From contig VAXY01000145.1 of NCBI GenBank assembly GCA_005885085.1, positions 1 to 11,927 on the forward strand: 11,927 nucleotides of DNA, read 5' to 3'. Positions 1 to 6,816 of this stretch are shown in pieces; within the stretch, counting starts at the first letter, position 1; each line of letters opens with the position of its first letter. Source of the DNA: Actinomycetota bacterium. GTDB lineage: Bacteria; Actinomycetota; Thermoleophilia; Gaiellales; Gaiellaceae. Both the position numbers and the translations under genes were made by a program. The notes under the pieces were generated by a model, which was not told the origin of the DNA, searched no databases, and saw only the letters and a program-made list of their open reading frames with translations.

Positions 1-131
1 CGATGTCGTACGGGATGCCGCCGACCGGAGGCTGCGGCGTCGGCATGGACCGCCTCGCCATGCTGCTGACGGGACGCGACACGATCCGTGACGTGATTCT
101 GTTTCCGGCGTTGCGGCAGTCAGACTCGTGA
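1..131 (+). CDS. lysS: Lysyl-tRNA synthetase, class II, C-terminal end (partial)
   Basis: This is the last 42 codons of a gene that begins outside the window; the reading frame enters at base 3 and stops with TGA at 129-131. The visible peptide carries the class II motif 3 region, YGMPPTGG (residues 3-10 of the visible part) followed by GVGMDRLAMLLTG and then IRDVILFP, the usual LysRS ending. The arginine of GMDR belongs to the motif that contacts ATP in class II synthetases. The enzyme charges tRNA-Lys with lysine in the cytoplasm. The family normally reads GLGIGIDR where this copy has GCGVGMDR, a mild variation. The stop overlaps the GTG start of the next gene, so the two are probably co-transcribed. 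Confidence 0.93.
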   Translation, partial: MSYGMPPTGGCGVGMDRLAMLLTGRDTIRDVILFPALRQSDS

Positions 132-1165
132 AGGCCTGGCTCACGCTCGCGGGGTGCATCCTTGCGGGGCTCGCCGCCGGCGGCATCTGGACGTTGCTGC
201 AGCCGGATCGGTTTCGCGCCGACGCTCGCCTGCAGGTACGGCCGGCGAGCGGTCGGATTCTTGCCGGCGTCGAGGCGTTGGCCGAGAGCAGCCTCGTCGA
301 GTCGAATGTCGCGCAGACGCTGCATCTCGCCTCGGCGCCTCATATTTCTGCGCGGAGCGGGAAAGGCGGGATCCTCACCGTCTCGGTTAAAGCCGGCAGC
401 CGCGAGCGGGCGCGGCAGATCGACGCAGAAGCCGTCGTGCTCCTGACCCAGAAGGTGCCGCAACGGTTTGCCACCTCGGCCGACATCAGCACGACGTTGC
501 TCGATCCGGCGCATGCCGCCGAGCAGACCAGCCCGACTCCCGGGCGCAATCTCCTGGTCACCGGGCTGATCGGCCTCGTCGCCGGGCTGGCGGCCGCGGG
601 CTCGCTGGCGCGCGGCCGTCCGCCCGGAGCCATCGCCGCCGATCCGCGTGCGGAGAAGAGGCTGCGCACCCGGATCGACGAGGTGACGAAGCGCGAGCGG
701 GCACTTGCGCAGCGAGCCGGCCAGCTGGCCGCGCGAGAAAAGGATCTCGAGCACCGCGAGGAACAGCTCGCGGCCGCGTCGGCCCGCCCGAGCGCGAGCG
801 ACGACGCCGCCGCGCGCAGAGAGCAGGAGCTCAAAGGCCGAGTGAGTGAGCTCGGCCGTCGGCTGGCAGAGCGCGAAGCGGAGCTCGCCGCCGCGGCCGC
901 CGAGCCGGAGCCCGAACCGGACCCGAAGCCGACGCCGGCGGCGCCGGCGCAGCGACCGCCGCGGGCGGTGGCCCGCTGGACGCTCCAAGAGCTCGAGGGA
1001 GTTGTCCGCGAGCGCTCGTACACCGAGGAAGCGCAGCGCGAGGAGTGGGGGACGTACCTATTCTTCCTGCGCGAGCACGCGGATGCCGACGGCACGCTCC
1101 CGTCGTCGTTCGACCAGCTGATCAACGACATCTTCGGACCGTTGCCGTCGCGCGACGGCGTGTGA
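128..1165 (+). CDS. Wzz-like two-helix membrane protein with C-terminal coiled coil
   Basis: The 345-residue product has a membrane helix at about 4-24, an extracytoplasmic domain of about 110 residues, and a second helix at about 141-161 preceded by PTPGRN. That layout is the one of Wzz/YveK-type polysaccharide chain-length or co-polymerase proteins. It is followed by a highly charged heptad-like coiled coil (about 174-258), a Pro/Glu/Lys-rich linker (about 260-279) and a short C-terminal domain containing WTLQELE, EEWGTYLFFLREHAD and LPSSFDQLINDIFG (283-340). No kinase motifs are seen. The GTG start at 128 overlaps the lysS stop, and the TGA at 1163-1165 overlaps the next GTG, suggesting translational coupling. 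Next to a glycosyltransferase remnant, a role in surface polysaccharide export is a reasonable inference. The exact function is unknown. Confidence 0.75.
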   Translation: MKAWLTLAGCILAGLAAGGIWTLLQPDRFRADARLQVRPASGRILAGVEALAESSLVESNVAQTLHLASAPHISARSGKGGILTVSVKAGSRERARQIDAEAVVLLTQKVPQRFATSADISTTLLDPAHAAEQTSPTPGRNLLVTGLIGLVAGLAAAGSLARGRPPGAIAADPRAEKRLRTRIDEVTKRERALAQRAGQLAAREKDLEHREEQLAAASARPSASDDAAARREQELKGRVSELGRRLAEREAELAAAAAEPEPEPDPKPTPAAPAQRPPRAVARWTLQELEGVVRERSYTEEAQREEWGTYLFFLREHADADGTLPSSFDQLINDIFGPLPSRDGV

Positions 1166-1681
1166 CGACCGCCCGCCGCTACCTCGGACACGCCGTCCAG
1201 GCACCGTGCGCGATCGGCGTCCTCGCCGTTGGCGTCTCCGCGGCAGCCGTCGTCTTCGCAGTCGGCCTCGCCCATTGGTACAGCGGTGCTGCCGGCGCGG
1301 ACTACCGGGGTGCGAGCAGCTACATCTCGAGGACGGCGAAGGCCGGCGTCGGCGTCCTCTTCTACGCGCCCTACGTGCGGATGCCGTTCGAGCTGTATTT
1401 CCGGGAAACGCGGCGCTCGCACGAAGTCAGGCCCGTCATCCCGCCTACCGTGGAGCCGGGCGCCCGCACTCTTCATCCGGTTCGTCCCGATGCCACGGTC
1501 GGCGATCTCAACGGCGTTGGCGCCATTTCGCCGGATTTGGCTGGTTCTGGCCCAATACCGGCTCTACGGCCAGGCTGATCCAGGATACGACCACATCCTC
1601 TCGGCGCTCCGGGGGCGCGGTTTCAGACTCGTGCAAGAACGCTCTTACGTTGGCCTCGTCGTCCGCCGATACAACCGGTAA
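1162..1681 (+). pseudogene. Remnant of GT39/PMT-type membrane glycosyltransferase (C-terminal part, frameshifted)
   Basis: Two overlapping frames each hold half of a recognisable GT39-type C terminus. The frame opened by GTG at 1162 gives one hydrophobic helix, then DYRGASSYI and GVLFYAPYVRMPFELYF. It ends at 1578 with low-quality sequence after about 1435. The frame ending with TAA at 1679-1681 resumes the family with RRIWLVLAQYRLYGQADPGY and GFRLVQERSYVGLVVRRY. The switch lies somewhere between about 1430 and 1510. Intact family members have some 500 residues with many helices and transfer sugars from lipid carriers; here only the last helix and the soluble tail remain, about 170 codons. 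It follows the Wzz-like gene, so a former polysaccharide locus is likely. Alternatively, the 1162-1578 frame could be expressed as a short membrane protein, which I think less likely. Confidence 0.6.
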
Positions 1682-1723
1682 GAAGTCCGTTAAGGGCCAG
1701 GGCATAGCCGCCGCCACCTGGGC

Positions 1724-1729
1724 TACGAT
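1724..1729 (+). promoter_or_regulatory. Possible -10 element upstream of clpC
   Basis: TACGAT fits the TANNNT -10 pattern and lies 30 bp upstream of the clpC start in a 78-bp intergenic gap. No good -35 hexamer sits 16-18 bp upstream. I see no CtsR-type GGTCAAA repeats and no obvious ClgR dyad in the gap. Confidence 0.25.
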
Positions 1730-1743
1730 GACCGTCCCGGCTA

Positions 1744-1753
1744 GGAAGGAAGG
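1744..1753 (+). promoter_or_regulatory. Ribosome binding site of clpC
   Basis: The purine-rich run GGAAGGAAGG ends 6 nt before a TTG codon at 1760. This strong Shine-Dalgarno sequence fixes TTG as the clpC start; the resulting N terminus MFERFTERARQVV is the standard start of ClpC. Confidence 0.75.
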
Positions 1754-1759
1754 TCCCAG

Positions 1760-4279
1760 TTGTTCGAACGCTTCACCGAACGGGCCCGGCAAGTCGTCGT
1801 TCTCGCGCAGGACGAGGCGAGAGCCCTGAAGCACAACTACATCGGCACCGAGCACATCCTGCTCGGGCTCCTGCGGGAAGAGGAGGGGCTCGCGGCGCGC
1901 GTGCTCGAGTCGCTCGACATCACGGTCGAGGAGGTGCGCGCCCAGGTTGCGCGCATCGTCGGCCAGGGTGACGAGGTCACGACCGGCCAGATCCCGTTCA
2001 CGCCGCGCGCGAAGAAGGTCCTCGAGCTCGCGCTGCGCGAAGCGCTGAGCCTCGGGCACAACTACATCGGCACCGAGCACATCCTGCTCGGCCTCGTGCG
2101 CGAGAACGAAGGCGTCGCCGCACGCATCCTGCTCGACTTCGACGCGGACGCGGACAAGATTCGCAACGAGATCATCCGCATGCTCTCCGGCCCCGGCCGC
2201 CGCCAGCAGGGCGGCGCCGCCGCTCCGGGCGAGAAGGCGAAGTCCTCGAAGCTGCTCGACCAGTTCGGCCGGAACTTCACGAAGCAGGCGGGCGAGGGCA
2301 AGCTCGACCCGGTCGTCGGCCGCCAGACCGAGATCGAGCGGATCATGCAGATCCTCTCACGCCGCCAGAAGAACAACCCGGTGCTGATCGGCGAGCCCGG
2401 CGTCGGGAAGACCGCCGTCGTCGAGGGGCTCGCGCAGCGGATCGCGAACGGCCAGGTGCCGGAGCTGCTGAAGGGCAAGCAGATCTACTCGCTCGATCTC
2501 GCCGCCCTCGTCGCCGGCTCGAAGTACCGCGGCGAGTTCGAGGAGCGGCTGAAGAAGGTCATGAAGGAGATCCAGCAGCGCGGCGACATCATCCTGTTCA
2601 TCGACGAGCTCCACAATCTCGTCGGCGCCGGCGCCGCCGAAGGTGCGATCGACGCAGCGTCGATCCTCAAGCCCGCGCTTGCGCGCGGTGAGTTGCAGAC
2701 GATCGGCGCGACGACGCTCGACGAGTACCGCAAGTACCTCGAGCGCGACGCCGCGCTCGAACGGCGCTTCCAGCAGATCCGCGTCGACGAGCCGTCGGTC
2801 GACGACACGGTGCAGATCCTGCGCGGGCTGCGCGACCGCTACGAGGCGCATCACCGCTGCAAGATCTCCGACGAGGCGCTCCATGCCGCGGCTTCGCTGG
2901 CCGATCGCTACATCCAGGACCGCCACCTCCCCGACAAGGCAATCGACCTGATCGACGAGGCCGGGTCGCGCATGCGCATCCGCACGATGAGCGCGCCTCC
3001 TCGGTATCGCGAGCTCGAGGAGGAGATCGAGAAGGTCCGCAAGGACAAGGAAGACGCGATCGAGAACCAGGAGTTCGAGAAGGCGGCGTCGCTGCGCGAC
3101 AAGGAGCGCAAGCTGACGCAGAAGAAGCGCGAGCTCGAGGAGAACTGGCGCCAGAACGAGGCCGAGTCCGAGCAGCCCGAGGTCGGCGAGGAGGAGATCG
3201 CCGACATCGTCTCGATGTGGACGGGCATCCCGGTGTTCAAGCTCACCGAGGCCGAGTCGGCCCGGCTGACGCGCATGGAGGACGAGCTGCACAAGCGCGT
3301 GATCGGCCAGGAGGAGGCGATCGTCGCCGTCTCGCGCTCGATCCGCCGCGCCCGCGCGGGCATCAAGGATCCGAAGCGCCCCACCGGGTCGTTCATCTTC
3401 CTCGGCCCGTCCGGTGTCGGTAAGACCGAGCTGGCGCGCACGCTCGCCGAATTCCTGTTCGGCGACGAGGACGCGATGATCCAGGTCGACATGTCGGAGT
3501 ACATGGAGAAGCACTCCGTGTCCCGCCTTGTCGGCTCGCCCCCGGGCTACATCGGCTACGACGAGGGCGGCCAGCTCACCGAGGCCGTGCGCCGCAAGCC
3601 GTACTCCGTGCTGCTGCTCGACGAGATCGAGAAGGCACACCCGGACGTGTTCAACATCCTGCTCCAGATCCTGGAGGAAGGGAAGCTGACCGACGCGCAG
3701 GGTCGCCGCGTCGACTTCCGCAACACGATCATCGTGATGACGTCGAACATCGGCGCCGGCCAGATCTCGAAGAACCAGTCGCTCGGCTTCACCATGGGCG
3801 ACGACACGGGCATGTCCTATGAGGACATGAAGAACAAGGTCATGGGCGAGCTGAAGAAGGTCTTCCGGCCCGAGCTCCTGAACAGGATCGACGAGGTGAT
3901 CGTCTTCCACAAGCTGAGCAAGGAAGAGATCCTGACCATCGTCGACATCCAGATGAAGCGTGTCCGCGAGCAGATGGCCACGCACGATGTCGTGATCGAG
4001 CTGACCGACGAGGCGAAGGAGCTGCTCGTCGAGAAGGGCTACGACCCGGCGATGGGCGCGAGGCCGCTGCGGCGCGCGATCCAGCGCGTGATCGAGGATC
4101 CGCTCGCGGACTTCGTCCTGGGCCGCTCGCTCGAGCCCGGCTCGACCATCCTGGTCGCCCGCAAGGGCGACACGGAGGAGGTCGACATGACCGTCATCCC
4201 GGGCGAGGTCACGCCCGAGAAGGTCACCGTCCCGCCGGAGGAGCCCTCCGACGAGACGGAAGAGCTCACCGCGGAATAG
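1760..4279 (+). CDS. clpC: ATP-dependent Clp protease ATP-binding subunit ClpC
   Basis: The 839-residue AAA+ unfoldase feeds substrates to the ClpP peptidase in the cytoplasm. Two Clp_N repeats (about 3-68 and 78-143) each contain HNYIGTEHILLGL. AAA domain 1 has Walker A GEPGVGKTA (211-219) and Walker B ILFIDE (278-283). The middle domain (about 415-465) carries a UVR-like coiled coil. AAA domain 2 has Walker A GPSGVGKTEL (549-558), Walker B VLLLDE (617-622), an arginine-finger region FRPELLNRID (702-711) and GARPLRR (766-772). SLGF at 674-677 matches the ClpP-docking loop of ClpC proteins. Length is normal for the family (about 810-850). The tail beyond 805 is acidic and poorly conserved. 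The start is TTG, chosen by its Shine-Dalgarno sequence. The next gene follows by 11 nt on the same strand. The gene has no lesions, in contrast to its neighbours. Confidence 0.98.
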   Translation: MFERFTERARQVVVLAQDEARALKHNYIGTEHILLGLLREEEGLAARVLESLDITVEEVRAQVARIVGQGDEVTTGQIPFTPRAKKVLELALREALSLGHNYIGTEHILLGLVRENEGVAARILLDFDADADKIRNEIIRMLSGPGRRQQGGAAAPGEKAKSSKLLDQFGRNFTKQAGEGKLDPVVGRQTEIERIMQILSRRQKNNPVLIGEPGVGKTAVVEGLAQRIANGQVPELLKGKQIYSLDLAALVAGSKYRGEFEERLKKVMKEIQQRGDIILFIDELHNLVGAGAAEGAIDAASILKPALARGELQTIGATTLDEYRKYLERDAALERRFQQIRVDEPSVDDTVQILRGLRDRYEAHHRCKISDEALHAAASLADRYIQDRHLPDKAIDLIDEAGSRMRIRTMSAPPRYRELEEEIEKVRKDKEDAIENQEFEKAASLRDKERKLTQKKRELEENWRQNEAESEQPEVGEEEIADIVSMWTGIPVFKLTEAESARLTRMEDELHKRVIGQEEAIVAVSRSIRRARAGIKDPKRPTGSFIFLGPSGVGKTELARTLAEFLFGDEDAMIQVDMSEYMEKHSVSRLVGSPPGYIGYDEGGQLTEAVRRKPYSVLLLDEIEKAHPDVFNILLQILEEGKLTDAQGRRVDFRNTIIVMTSNIGAGQISKNQSLGFTMGDDTGMSYEDMKNKVMGELKKVFRPELLNRIDEVIVFHKLSKEEILTIVDIQMKRVREQMATHDVVIELTDEAKELLVEKGYDPAMGARPLRRAIQRVIEDPLADFVLGRSLEPGSTILVARKGDTEEVDMTVIPGEVTPEKVTVPPEEPSDETEELTAE
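1831..2091 (+). repeat. Exact 36-bp direct repeat inside clpC (1831-1866 and 2056-2091)
   Basis: Both copies begin GCACAACTACATCGG and end CATCCTGCTCGG, and by eye all 36 bases are identical. They encode the matching HNYIGTEHILLG stretch of the two Clp_N repeats. The copies are 225 bp (75 codons) apart and in frame, so recombination between them would remove one Clp_N repeat without a frameshift. Confidence 0.85.
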
Positions 4280-4290
4280 CTCCTCGCGAA

Positions 4291-4818
4291 GTGCGTAGGC
4301 TCCGGAGGCTCTTCGCCGGCGGCAGTTCCGCCAACGAGCACCTGACGGCGGTGCTCGGGACGTTGCTCCTGCCGCTGCTCGCGATCGAGGGCGCCACCCT
4401 CCTTCGCATCAAGTCCTTGCTCGACGTGCACGCCTTCGTCGGCATGCTGCTGATCCCGGTCGTGGCCGCGAAGCTGGGCAGCACGGGCTGGCGAATGGCC
4501 AGGTACTACCGCGGCGCCGAGGAGTACGTGCTGCGCGGCCCGCCGCACATCGCCCTGAGGGTCGTCGTCGCCCCGATCCTCGTTGCCTCGACGATCATGC
4601 TCTTCGCCACGGGTGTCGCTTTGCTCGCCCTGAACCAGACACACGGAACGCTCGTCGGACTGCACAAGGCGAGCTTCGTCGTTTGGGCCGGCGCGTTCGG
4701 ACTGCATGTGCTCACGCGTCTGCCCACGACGGTGGGGGCTTTGCGACGCCGGCTGCCCGCGCTCGTCGCCGCGGCGGCTGCACTCTCGCGGCGGTCGACC
4801 AGCTGCAGGACAACGTGA
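4291..4818 (+). CDS. Small membrane protein with cytochrome-b-like histidines; tail probably frameshifted
   Basis: The 175-residue frame starts at GTG, 11 nt after the clpC stop. Four hydrophobic helices are visible at about 18-38, 42-62, 90-114 and 124-144. Histidines sit in or beside helices (H47 in LLDVHAFVG, H125 in LHKASF, H139 in GLHVL), the pattern of small haem-b-binding membrane proteins such as cytochrome b561/DUF4405-like families. I recognise the general type but cannot name the family, and haem binding is inference. After about residue 163 the frame becomes Arg/Ser-rich and ends at 4818. Another frame from about 4785 gives a more protein-like ending (LAAVDQLQDNV to GFDVH) and stops at 4845-4847, exactly on the CTAG where the opposing methyltransferase also stops. 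An indel near 4770-4785 is therefore likely. Confidence 0.7.
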   Translation: MRRLRRLFAGGSSANEHLTAVLGTLLLPLLAIEGATLLRIKSLLDVHAFVGMLLIPVVAAKLGSTGWRMARYYRGAEEYVLRGPPHIALRVVVAPILVASTIMLFATGVALLALNQTHGTLVGLHKASFVVWAGAFGLHVLTRLPTTVGALRRRLPALVAAAAALSRRSTSCRTT

Positions 4819-4843
4819 CGGGCCAGACCGGCTTCGACGTGCA

Positions 4844-5491
4844 CTAGCGCCTCGGAACAGCTGTCCCCATCACATATGGCCCGACGAGCCGCGGCAGCCC
4901 TGGGAGCTCGCCCTGCTCCAGCTCTGTCACCTCGAAGCCGGCCGACTCGATCGCCTGGAGCGTGCGTCGGTTCGGATGGCAGCCACCGGCCAGGAAGCGC
5001 CAGGGACGCTCGAGGCGGTCCTGCCAGCGGGCCTTCTTGGGATCGGCCGAGCGCACGTGCTCGGCGAAGCGGAAGCGGCCGCCGGAGCGCAGCACCCGCC
5101 GGATCTCCTGCAGTGATCGTTCGGGATCGTCGACGCTACAGAGGACCGTCATCGAGATCACGGTGTCGAACGAGCCGTCCTCGAACGGCAGCTGCTCGGC
5201 AGGCCCCTCGACGAGCGTGACCTCCCGCCCGCAGTCGGCCGCCCTCCGCCGAGCGCGGCGGAGCATCGGCTCCGAGGGCTCGATGCCGACGATCTCTTCC
5301 ACTTCCGGGTAGTGGGGGAAGCTTTGCCCGGTGCCGACGCCGATCTCGAGCACGCGCCCTCGTGCCTCGGCGAGTAGCCGTCGCCGGAGCTCGGCGCCGT
5401 GCTTCTTCTCCCAGCGGGCGCCGATCGGGTCGTACGACGCCGCGAAGATCCGATCGCGGATCGACACACTTGCGAATCTAACTCGGCGCAC
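4844..5491 (-). CDS. Class I SAM-dependent methyltransferase (Methyltransf_11/METTL7-like)
   Basis: The 215-residue protein has a Rossmann-type SAM-binding fold. Motif I is VLEIGVGTGQSF (47-58), the acidic end of strand 2 lies in IVGIEPSEPML (67-77), LPFEDGSFDTVIS is at 101-113, and VLRSGGRFRFAEHV follows at 133-146. The segment GGCHPNRRTLQAIESAGFEV (169-188) resembles the METTL7 and phospholipid or small-molecule methyltransferase branch. The substrate cannot be read from sequence. The start is GTG at 5491; a second in-frame GTG at 5467 (residue 9) would also leave the fold whole. The gene is divergent from radA with only 31 bp between starts. It converges on the upstream membrane-protein gene with stop codons sharing a CTAG. 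Confidence 0.85.
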   Translation of the reverse strand: MRRVRFASVSIRDRIFAASYDPIGARWEKKHGAELRRRLLAEARGRVLEIGVGTGQSFPHYPEVEEIVGIEPSEPMLRRARRRAADCGREVTLVEGPAEQLPFEDGSFDTVISMTVLCSVDDPERSLQEIRRVLRSGGRFRFAEHVRSADPKKARWQDRLERPWRFLAGGCHPNRRTLQAIESAGFEVTELEQGELPGLPRLVGPYVMGTAVPRR

Positions 5492-5495
5492 CGCC

Positions 5496-5516
5496 GTCAG
5501 GACCCACTCCTAGACT
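5496..5516 (+). promoter_or_regulatory. Candidate radA promoter (PafBC/RecA-NDp-like, leaderless)
   Basis: TAGACT at 5511-5516 is a good TANNNT -10 box whose expected transcription start, 6-7 nt downstream, falls on the GTG start codon at 5523. No Shine-Dalgarno sequence is present, which fits a leaderless mRNA. GTCAG at 5496-5500 sits exactly 10 nt upstream of the -10, the spacing in the mycobacterial RecA-independent damage promoter (TTGTCRGTG-N8-TANNNT). However, the leading TT and the trailing TG of that motif are not conserved here. Confidence 0.4.
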
Positions 5517-5522
5517 GGCCGA

Positions 5523-6815
5523 GTGGCAAAGCCCGCCGTCAACTATGCGTGCACCGACTGTGGCTACTCCGCGGGACGGTGGTTCGGGAAATGTCCCGGC
5601 TGCAACGCCTTCGGCACGCTCGTCGAGGACGTGGTCGGCGGCCCCACCGCGAAGGCGCCGCCGCAGCCCCTGCTGCGCCTCGTCGACGTCCCGGCGGCCG
5701 AGGCCGAGCGCATTTCCACCGGCGTCGCCGAGCTCGACCGCGTCCTCGGCGGCGGCCTCGTCCCCGCCTCGCTCGTGCTCGTCGGCGGCGAGCCGGGCGT
5801 CGGCAAATCGACGCTGCTGTTGACCGCGCTCGCGGCGATGTCGAGGGAACGGCGCGCGCTGCTCGTCACGGGCGAGGAATCCGTCGCCCAGGTCAAGCTG
5901 CGCGCGGAACGGCTTGGCAGCGCCGAGCGCGTGGAGATCCTCGCGGAGACGGAGCTCGAAACCGTGTGCGCCACGCTCGAGGCCGAGCGGCCAGACGTCT
6001 GTGTGATCGACTCCGTGCAGACGCTCTACTCGGCGGAGGTCGGGTCTGCGCCGGGATCGGTCGCGCAGGTGCGCGAGGCCGCGGCCAGGCTGATGCGCGT
6101 GGCGAAGGAGCTCGGCGTCGCGACGATCCTCGTCGGGCATGTGACGAAGGACGGGTCGGTCGCCGGCCCGCGCGTGCTCGAGCATCTCGTCGACTGCGTG
6201 CTGCAGTTCGAGGGCGACCGCTACCACGCGCACCGCGTGCTGCGTGCGACCAAGAACCGTTTCGGCTCGACCAACGAGCTCGGCGTCTTCGAGATGACGG
6301 GCGCAGGGCTTGTCGGCGTGCCCGATCCGTCCGAGGTCTTCGGGCGCGCGGCGGGAAGCGAGGTCGGCTCCGCCGTAGCGTGTGCGCTCGAAGGAACCCG
6401 CCCGATCCTGCTCGAGATCCAAGCGCTCGTCGCCCCGACGGATCTCGCGATGCCCAGGCGGGTCGCGACGGGTGTCGACCCGAAACGCCTGGCGATGATC
6501 GTCGCCGTGCTCGGGCGGCATGCGCGCGTGGCGCTCGGGACCGCCGATGTCTTCGTCAACGTCGCGGGCGGCGTGCGCATCGACGAGCCCGGCGCAGATC
6601 TCGCCGTCGCACTCGCGATCGCGTCCGCGGCGAAGGGCGTGCCGACGCACGGGGGCCTCGCCGCCTTCGGCGAGATTGGGCTCACCGGACGCCTGCGACC
6701 TGCCGGGCAGACCGAGCGCCGGCTCGAGGAGTGCGCCAAGCTCGGTATCACGACGGTGATCACGCCCGCCGAGACCGAGACGTTGCCGAAAGCCATCGCC
6801 GCGGCGCTTAGCTAG
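5523..6815 (+). CDS. radA: DNA repair protein RadA
   Basis: The 430-residue RecA-like protein promotes branch migration and processing of recombination intermediates. An N-terminal C4 zinc finger uses C10, C13, C24 and C27. The ATPase core has Walker A GGEPGVGKST (88-97) and Walker B VCVIDS (159-164). The RadA-specific motif KNRFGSTNELGVFEM lies at 244-258. The C-terminal Lon-protease-like domain (about 275-430) includes DVFVNVAGGVRIDEPGADLA (342-361) and GEIGLTGRLRP. Length is close to the usual 450. The GTG start directly precedes AKPAVNYAC. Stop TAG at 6813-6815 lies inside the target-site repeat of the downstream IS481 element, so the insertion left the protein intact. In many Actinobacteria radA is followed by disA; here it is not. 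Confidence 0.97.
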   Translation: MAKPAVNYACTDCGYSAGRWFGKCPGCNAFGTLVEDVVGGPTAKAPPQPLLRLVDVPAAEAERISTGVAELDRVLGGGLVPASLVLVGGEPGVGKSTLLLTALAAMSRERRALLVTGEESVAQVKLRAERLGSAERVEILAETELETVCATLEAERPDVCVIDSVQTLYSAEVGSAPGSVAQVREAAARLMRVAKELGVATILVGHVTKDGSVAGPRVLEHLVDCVLQFEGDRYHAHRVLRATKNRFGSTNELGVFEMTGAGLVGVPDPSEVFGRAAGSEVGSAVACALEGTRPILLEIQALVAPTDLAMPRRVATGVDPKRLAMIVAVLGRHARVALGTADVFVNVAGGVRIDEPGADLAVALAIASAAKGVPTHGGLAAFGEIGLTGRLRPAGQTERRLEECAKLGITTVITPAETETLPKAIAAALS

Positions 6816-6816
6816 C
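6811..6816. repeat. Left target-site duplication of the IS481 element (GCTAGC)
   Basis: GCTAGC directly abuts the TGT end of the element and is matched on the other side by GCTAGG (7876-7881), five of six bases. IS481 of Bordetella is known to duplicate 6 bp at NCTAGN, which this fits. It contains both the radA stop (TAG 6813-6815, +) and the transposase stop (TAG on -, 6812-6814). Confidence 0.8.

Noticed and set aside
340..1476. 378-codon minus-strand open frame opposite the Wzz-like gene
   Set aside because: Ser/Arg-rich low-complexity translation, and the plus-strand protein has coherent helices and coiled coil.
2357..3985. 542-codon open frame antisense to clpC
   Set aside because: Leu/Asp/Val-rich mirror of clpC codons with no recognisable motif; clpC is certain.
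5399..6811. 470-codon plus-strand frame within radA
   Set aside because: Almost entirely Arg/Ala, out of frame with the clear RadA motifs.
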